A stretch of 7,058 nt of DNA. It comes from Halobacteriales archaeon. GTDB taxonomy: Archaea; Thermoplasmatota; SW-10-69-26; JACQPN01; JAIVGT01. The translations under genes and the position numbers were made by a program. Below the pieces are notes generated by a model that was given only the letters and a program-made list of their open reading frames with translations, did not search any database and had not been told where the DNA came from. The stretch is taken from the NCBI GenBank assembly GCA_020201485.1, contig JAIVGT010000039.1, positions 1-7,058 on the forward strand, in the 5' to 3' direction. Below, piece after piece: positions 1 through 3,241 of this stretch. Numbering within the stretch: position 1 is the first letter of the stretch; the number at the start of each line of letters is the position of its first letter.

Positions 1-512
1 GTGTAGGGCTGGTCCGTGGTCATGAACAGGCCGCGCACGACGAGGGCGTACTTGCCCACTTCGCCGCCGGCCGGGACGGTGAAGCTCAGGGCCTCGCCCG
101 TCGGCTCGCCGAGGGCCGGGTGGTTCGTGCTCTGGGCCGCCGCGTCCGTGCACGTCGTGCGCGCGACGCGCGTGCCGGCGATGGCGAGGATGGTCGCCTG
201 GTCGGGCGGGATGGGGAGCGGGACCGGGGCCGCGCTCGGGACGAGCAGCGTCAGGTCGAGGTCGTTGCCGACCGCGGCCGTGGCCGCGTTCGTGTACGTC
301 AGCGTGGCGCTGATGGTGTCGCCGGTGCCGACGGTGACGTCGTACTGCTTGCTGCTCTGGAAGATCGGCGTGCTCGCCGGCATCTTGAGGTTGGCCGTGA
401 GGAGCGCGTCGTTGACGTGCAACGCGTCGTCGAACGTGACGCTGGCGCTCGCCAGCGGGCTGGTCAAGGCCATCAGCGCGACGAGCGCGATGGCACCAAG
501 GGTCTTCTGCAT
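1..512 (-). CDS. Secreted protein with PPC-like beta-sandwich, 3' end missing (partial)
   Basis: An open frame of 170 codons starts at ATG 512-510 and runs off the left edge, so the C-terminus is not visible. Residues 1-23 form a clear Sec signal peptide: MQKT, then a hydrophobic stretch, ending in ASA. The mature part is rich in Thr, Ala and Val and predicted to be beta-rich. Residues 83-87 read NDLDL, followed by a hydrophobic strand. Residues 145-161 read FTVPAGG, EVGKYALVVRG. This DLDL ... GxYxLxVxG arrangement resembles the pre-peptidase C-terminal (PPC) jelly-roll domain found on secreted subtilases and metalloproteases. The resemblance is by eye and weak, and no catalytic motif is visible. 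One cysteine is seen (C121). The start is supported by a GGAGG ribosome-binding site 9 nt upstream, the best Shine-Dalgarno in the window. It is separated by about 95 nt from the same-strand gene upstream and probably has its own promoter. It acts outside the cell; function unknown. Confidence 0.88.
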   Translation of the reverse strand, partial: MQKTLGAIALVALMALTSPLASASVTFDDALHVNDALLTANLKMPASTPIFQSSKQYDVTVGTGDTISATLTYTNAATAAVGNDLDLTLLVPSAAPVPLPIPPDQATILAIAGTRVARTTCTDAAAQSTNHPALGEPTGEALSFTVPAGGEVGKYALVVRGLFMTTDQPY

Positions 513-521
513 GGGGATGAG

Positions 522-526
522 CCTCC
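522..526 (-). promoter_or_regulatory. Shine-Dalgarno site GGAGG
   Basis: GGAGG on the minus strand lies 9 nt before the ATG of the left-edge secreted protein gene and fixes that start. The other genes here have no comparable site, which suggests they are translated from leaderless or SD-free messages. Confidence 0.6.
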
Positions 527-606
527 GAGCGGTCGGACGCGGGAACGGCTCTTGAGGGTTCCCTGGGAAGCGTGGCCGTATGCCGAGCCTGCGAAGACGG
601 ACGCGC

Positions 607-1116
607 CTACCCTTTGCGCACCCGGTCGGCGATCTTGCCGAGCATCTCCACGATGTTCACCCAGTGGTTCGCGTCGGGGTTCTCGCCGAGGATCTCGAAG
701 CCCGCCTCGTTGCCCTTCACCCACAGGTGGGCCTGCTCCTCCATCACGCTCAGCTTGTTCTGGTACTCCTTGATGATGGCGGAGAGCGCGAGCTGCGGGT
801 TCGCGCTGCGCATGGCCAAGCGGGCCTCGAACTGCGCGTTGCCCGTCGCGACGTGCGGCAGCGAGCCAGGCACGCCGAAGCGCGGCTCGCTCCCGCGGCT
901 GGCCACCTGCACCTCGCTCTTCGCCGCGCTCGGCATGGCAAGGGTGACGCGCGTGATGGCCGTGGGCTGGCCCCCATGGGGCTCGACGACGGCGACGATG
1001 CGCACCTTGTAGTCGGCGAACTCGCCGCTCAGGCTCGGAGGGGCGCCCTCCTGCAGGTCGAGGCCCAGGGCGTTGCTCACGCCGCTGAACGTGATGTCGT
1101 ACTCCTCGAAGACCAT
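607..1116 (-). CDS. Conserved-looking cytoplasmic protein of unknown function (169 aa)
   Basis: I do not recognise this 169-aa protein. It has no signal peptide, membrane segment or cysteine. Residues about 34-75 look like beta strands (YKVRIVAVVEP ... TRVTLAMP). Residues 93-98 (NAQFEA) lead into a helix around 108-125, then a strand at 129-134 (AHLWVKG), and an amphipathic C-terminal helix at about 148-167. This strand-helix-strand-helix ending, with an F/R start and a final helix after an acidic turn, recalls small DUF3137-like archaeal and bacterial proteins, but I cannot assign a family. It starts at ATG with MVFEEYD and ends at TAG. No Shine-Dalgarno is present; instead an 11-bp hairpin abuts the start codon. 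The gene lies 52 nt downstream of the winged-helix gene on the same strand, so co-transcription is likely, and the winged-helix protein may regulate it. Confidence 0.85.
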   Translation of the reverse strand: MVFEEYDITFSGVSNALGLDLQEGAPPSLSGEFADYKVRIVAVVEPHGGQPTAITRVTLAMPSAAKSEVQVASRGSEPRFGVPGSLPHVATGNAQFEARLAMRSANPQLALSAIIKEYQNKLSVMEEQAHLWVKGNEAGFEILGENPDANHWVNIVEMLGKIADRVRKG

Positions 1117-1144
1117 GCGGGCTTCCCCGGCGCGGGAAACCCGC
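1117..1144 (-). promoter_or_regulatory. Strong hairpin or palindrome immediately before a start codon
   Basis: On the minus strand this 28-nt element is GCGGGTTTCCC, loop GCGCCG, then GGGAAGCCCGC. It folds as an 11-bp stem with one G-U pair and a 6-nt loop. The last base of the stem touches the ATG of the 169-aa gene. The first half is itself a perfect short palindrome (GCGGGTTTCCCGC, 1132-1144), so two alternative folds compete. It could be an RNA structure limiting translation, an attenuator after the winged-helix gene, or a DNA operator for the winged-helix protein. No U-tract follows, so a plain terminator is less likely. Confidence 0.5.
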
Positions 1145-1168
1145 TGGTCCTCATGATGGTTTGCCCGC

Positions 1169-1477
1169 TCAGCGCGTCGTCGTGCCCGGCGTGGCCTGGA
1201 TCTGCTGCGGGATGGAGCGGAACCAGGGCAGGACCTTCTGCACGTCCTGGCGGCCGTCGTCGGTCACGCGGTAGCCCGTGCCTTCCCGCCGCAGGTGGCC
1301 GCTGCGCTCCAGCTCCTCGCACCGCTCCCGCACCTCGACGTTGTCGCTGAGCTCGCCCCAGCTCTGGATGATGCGTTCCACGTCCGGCACCTGCACGATG
1401 CCGTTCAGGGCGCGGCCCAGGATGAGCGTGTCCACGATGGCGGGCGCGACGATGTCGTTGACGTACTTCTGCGGCAT
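1169..1477 (-). CDS. Small winged-helix DNA-binding protein (102 aa)
   Basis: This is a 102-residue soluble protein with a winged helix-turn-helix layout. Hydrophobic helix 1 lies at about 9-22, helix 2 at 32-40 (VERIIQSWG), and the likely recognition helix at 44-59 (SDNVEVRERCEELERSG). The wing at 60-72 carries the diagnostic HLRREGTGYRVT, followed by a C-terminal helix from DDGRQDVQKVL. The GYRVTDDGR pattern is typical of archaeal and PadR/MarR-type winged helices, whose members bind DNA as dimers; C53 is the only cysteine. I chose the ATG giving MPQKYVND. An in-frame ATG 13 codons upstream (1516) would add MWRAAGLAAPVEP, and neither has a Shine-Dalgarno. The gene is divergent from the secreted helical protein gene at 1625 and precedes the 169-aa gene on its own strand, so it could regulate either. 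Its targets are unknown. Confidence 0.85.
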   Translation of the reverse strand: MPQKYVNDIVAPAIVDTLILGRALNGIVQVPDVERIIQSWGELSDNVEVRERCEELERSGHLRREGTGYRVTDDGRQDVQKVLPWFRSIPQQIQATPGTTTR

Positions 1478-1624
1478 GGGTTCCACCGGCGCGGCCAGCC
1501 CGGCGGCGCGCCACATGGGTTGTGGGACAAGCCTGGCGGGACGCGTCCGCCTCCTTCGACCTTCGGAGCCTCGCCGGGGAAACAGTTCATGAGGCGTCTG
1601 CCGCGCGCACGTCCGTGAGTCGGC

Positions 1625-2134
1625 ATGAGGCTGGGCGCTGTCGTAGGTGTGGGGCTGGTCGTGGCGACGCTGCTCGCGAGCCCGGCGCTCGCGCTCGGCA
1701 CGCAGGACGTGCTCGGCGCGGCCCAGGATGGGCTCGACGCCGTCACGGCGAAGACCGGCACGGACGACATCGTGGCGCAGGCCGGCGGCACGGTCCTCGG
1801 CGACGCCTTCGGCGCGCTGCAGGCGGCGCAGGACGCGCGGAACCAGGCCTTGCAGGACGCGGCCCCGGTCGTGGGCGACCCCATGGCGACGGCGCGCGCC
1901 GCCCTGGCCACGTTGCCCAGCAGCGGCACCGTCCTCGGCGCGCTCGACGTGCTCGACCGCGCGCCCGGGCTGCTCGCGCCGGTGCAGGGCGACGTGCAGG
2001 CCGCGGAGCAGACGGTGGACCAGTTCGTGCAGGTGAGCGGGCCGCTCGCCCTCGCGCAGCGCACGGCGGAGGAGCGCGCGGCCACGACGCTCGCGTTCGC
2101 GCAGCAGCTCGCCGCCGAGCTCACCGCGCCCTGA
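1625..2134 (+). CDS. Secreted alanine-rich helical protein (169 aa), unknown function
   Basis: Residues 1-24 are a signal peptide (MRLGAVVG, hydrophobic core, ASPALAL), and the rest is exported. The mature part is acidic, very rich in Ala, Leu, Asp, Gln and Val, and has no Cys, Trp or Tyr and a single Lys. It should be almost entirely alpha-helical. Three stretches share a GT-x-LGA-like pattern and may be an ancient internal repeat: GTQDVLGAAQDGLD (25-38), GTVLGDAFGALQAAQD (55-70) and GTVLGALDVLD (101-111). The C-terminal helix, about 138-167, is amphipathic. I recognise no family; a periplasmic-space or surface helical-bundle protein is the most that can be said. The start is the ATG directly preceding the signal peptide. 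A 9-codon open frame ends 6 nt upstream. The gene is convergent with the tRNA, whose 3' end lies 19 nt past the stop. Confidence 0.8.
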   Translation: MRLGAVVGVGLVVATLLASPALALGTQDVLGAAQDGLDAVTAKTGTDDIVAQAGGTVLGDAFGALQAAQDARNQALQDAAPVVGDPMATARAALATLPSSGTVLGALDVLDRAPGLLAPVQGDVQAAEQTVDQFVQVSGPLALAQRTAEERAATTLAFAQQLAAELTAP

Positions 2135-2153
2135 GCGCGCACGCGAAGGAGAT

Positions 2154-2225
2154 GGGCTCAACCGGATTTGAACCGGTGATCTGCGCTGTGTGAGAGCGCC
2201 GTCATAACCGCTAGACCATGAGCCC
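2154..2225 (-). tRNA. tRNA-Val (anticodon CAC)
   Basis: A complete 72-nt cloverleaf reads on the minus strand. The acceptor stem GGGCTCA/TGAGCCC is perfectly paired. The D arm is GTC-TAGCGGTTAT-GAC. The anticodon stem GCGCT/AGCGC encloses the loop CTCACAC, which gives anticodon CAC for valine GUG codons. The variable loop is AGATC, and the T arm is ACCGG-TTCAAAT-CCGGT. There is no intron, and the 3' CCA is not encoded, so it is added by the CCA-adding enzyme. The GGTCTAGCGGTTATGAC D-arm region is characteristic of archaeal valine tRNAs in my memory of the family. GUG is a common valine codon in this GC-rich DNA, so a dedicated CAC isoacceptor fits. It lies between two plus-strand genes for exported proteins and is transcribed against them. 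Confidence 0.97.
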
Positions 2226-2250
2226 GGCGGGGCGGGAAAGCCCGTGCCCC

Positions 2251-2257
2251 TACTTGA
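2251..2257 (-). promoter_or_regulatory. Possible TATA-like element of the tRNA-Val promoter
   Basis: The minus-strand sequence TCAAGTA lies 26-32 nt upstream of the tRNA 5' end, the distance expected for an archaeal TATA box. It is one of the few A/T-richer patches in a GC-rich region, but it is a poor match to consensus. Between it and the tRNA lies CGGGCTTTCCCG (2233-2244), a small palindrome. Confidence 0.3.
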
Positions 2258-2318
2258 CCCTTGCTCGCTCCTGCGCGCCCTCCACAAACCTCAAGCGCGC
2301 TGCCCTCGGTGCGGCCGT

Positions 2319-2945
2319 ATGCGCGCGCCTCTCGCTGTGCCGCTCGCCGGCCTCGTGCTGCTCTCGGCGTTGTCGGGCTGCCTGTCCGGCGCGTTCCACG
2401 CCGCGGACTTCGCCAGCGTGCCCGGCGGCTGGGCCGCGGACACGAGCCACAGCACGGGCGGCGAGCAGGGCAACGTGCTCGTGAAGGTGCAGTACGCGGC
2501 GAAGGCCTACGCGCACAGCCCGGCGCAGCCCCTGGGCGGCGCGGTCGTGGTGAGCGTCAGCAGCGTGCCGTTCATCGACATCCAGGGCGAGATCAAGAAG
2601 CGCATCGACGAGTACGTGCAAGGGCAGGGCATCCAGCTCACGCAGACCGCGACCGGCGCGACGCACGTCCAGGGCGACGCGGTGGACTTCATCCTGTACG
2701 ACGCGCAGAGCGAGCAGCAGGGCCAGACCATCCACGGCCGCGCCATCGACGCGAAGTGGACGTGCGGCGCGAACAAGGAGGCGGTGCGCGTCTTCGCCTT
2801 CGCCGCGACGGAGATCCTCGGCACCGGCCCGGGCGGCCTGACCATCACGCGCACGCCGGACAGCAGCACGTGGACGAGCATCGTCGGCACCGACCCGCCG
2901 GCGGACCCGGCCGCGGCCATGCTCGCCTCGGCCACCTGCGCCTGA
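2319..2945 (+). CDS. Cell-surface lipoprotein of unknown function (208 aa)
   Basis: Residues 1-20 form a lipoprotein signal peptide with the lipobox LSGC. Cys21 should be lipidated and anchor the protein outside the membrane. The mature domain (about 30-208) is mixed alpha/beta: VPGGW (34-38), strands at 52-60 and 74-83, a helix at 89-101 (QGEIKKRIDEYVQ), then GIQLTQT, VQGDAVDFILYDA (117-129), and a buried-looking segment WTCG ... VRVFAFAATE (147-165). Two further cysteines, C149 and C207 (the penultimate residue), could form a disulfide. The W...strand-helix...strand order loosely recalls PsbP/Mog1-like folds; I cannot name a family. I chose the ATG just before the basic n-region. A longer frame from 2244 would add 25 residues, bury the signal peptide and overlap the tRNA promoter. 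There is no Shine-Dalgarno. A ccacaaacct patch lies 26-37 nt upstream and could serve as a TATA element for a leaderless message. The coiled-coil gene follows 37 nt downstream. Confidence 0.88.
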   Translation: MRAPLAVPLAGLVLLSALSGCLSGAFHAADFASVPGGWAADTSHSTGGEQGNVLVKVQYAAKAYAHSPAQPLGGAVVVSVSSVPFIDIQGEIKKRIDEYVQGQGIQLTQTATGATHVQGDAVDFILYDAQSEQQGQTIHGRAIDAKWTCGANKEAVRVFAFAATEILGTGPGGLTITRTPDSSTWTSIVGTDPPADPAAAMLASATCA

Positions 2946-2949
2946 AAGC

Positions 2950-2981
2950 GACGTTTGGAGCGGGGAAACGTCCGAAACGTT
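2950..2981 (+). repeat. Clustered GAAACGT repeats in the intergenic gap
   Basis: GACGTTT (2950-2956) and AAACGTC (2966-2972) form a perfect 7-bp inverted repeat around a 9-nt GC spacer. The second arm is followed directly by a tandem copy, so GAAACGTCC is followed by GAAACGTTC, which ends at the ATG of the coiled-coil gene. That gives three copies of one 7-9-bp word in 33 bp, filling nearly the whole gap after the lipoprotein stop. An operator for a dimeric regulator is the simplest reading; a hairpin in the message is the alternative. Confidence 0.55.
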
Positions 2982-2982
2982 C

Positions 2983-3192
2983 ATGGCGCGCCCTCCCGCT
3001 GCCCGGCCCATGCGCGAGCAGGCCATCCTCGAAGCCCTCCGCGAGCTCGACCGCTGGCAAGAGCGCGAGGTGCAGCTCGGCGAGGAGCTGCGCAAGGCCC
3101 AGTCGCAGGTCGCCTACTACCAGGCCCTCGTCCGCGACATGAAGCGCGACGTGCGCCCGCCGCGGCTCGAGGACCTGCTGCGCGCGTTCTGA
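2983..3192 (+). CDS. Small coiled-coil protein (69 aa)
   Basis: A 69-residue protein with a short Pro/Ala/Arg-rich start, MARPPAARPM, then one long helix from about residue 11 to 55. The helix is strongly charged and heptad-like: ILEALRELDRW, EREVQLGEELRKAQ, then VAYYQALVRDMKRD. A tail follows, RPPRLEDLLRAF. There are no cysteines, signal peptide or membrane segment. It is probably a cytoplasmic coiled-coil oligomer or adaptor; the function is unknown. The composition looks like a real protein rather than a GC-rich shadow frame, having Glu, Gln, Lys, Tyr and Asp in amphipathic order. An alternative start is the internal ATG at residue 10 (MREQAIL). It lies 37 nt after the lipoprotein gene with the GAAACGT repeat cluster between them, so it may share that transcript or be regulated separately. 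It is convergent with the propeller gene at 3242. Confidence 0.72.
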   Translation: MARPPAARPMREQAILEALRELDRWQEREVQLGEELRKAQSQVAYYQALVRDMKRDVRPPRLEDLLRAF

Positions 3193-3209
3193 GGGCGCGT
3201 GGGGGCCGA

Positions 3210-3228
3210 GCGCTCGCCCGCGGAGCGC
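3210..3228. terminator. Possible bidirectional hairpin between convergent genes
   Basis: GCGCTC, a 7-nt loop GCCCGCG, then GAGCGC forms a 6-bp stem in the 49-nt gap between two convergent genes. It has no T-run on either side, so it is not a classical terminator for either domain, and such stems arise easily by chance in this composition. Confidence 0.2.
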
Positions 3229-3241
3229 GAGGCCGGACGCG

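Noticed and set aside
16..555. Plus-strand 179-codon frame at the left edge
   Set aside because: It is antisense to the minus-strand gene with a signal peptide and a Shine-Dalgarno, which has the better protein composition.
572..1012. Plus-strand frame antisense to the 169-aa gene
   Set aside because: The minus-strand product has balanced composition and plausible secondary structure; this one does not.
2154..2225. tRNA as an integration site for a mobile element
   Set aside because: No repeated 3' tRNA fragment, integrase or compositional break is visible in the window.
1478..2287. Long N-terminal extension of the winged-helix frame (to 372 codons)
   Set aside because: The added sequence is Arg-rich low complexity and overlaps the secreted protein gene and the tRNA gene on the other strand.
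2244..2318. N-terminal extension of the lipoprotein with a CPRC motif (possible zinc knuckle)
   Set aside because: It would place 25 residues before a well-formed lipoprotein signal peptide and overlap the tRNA promoter region. The inner ATG is the credible start.
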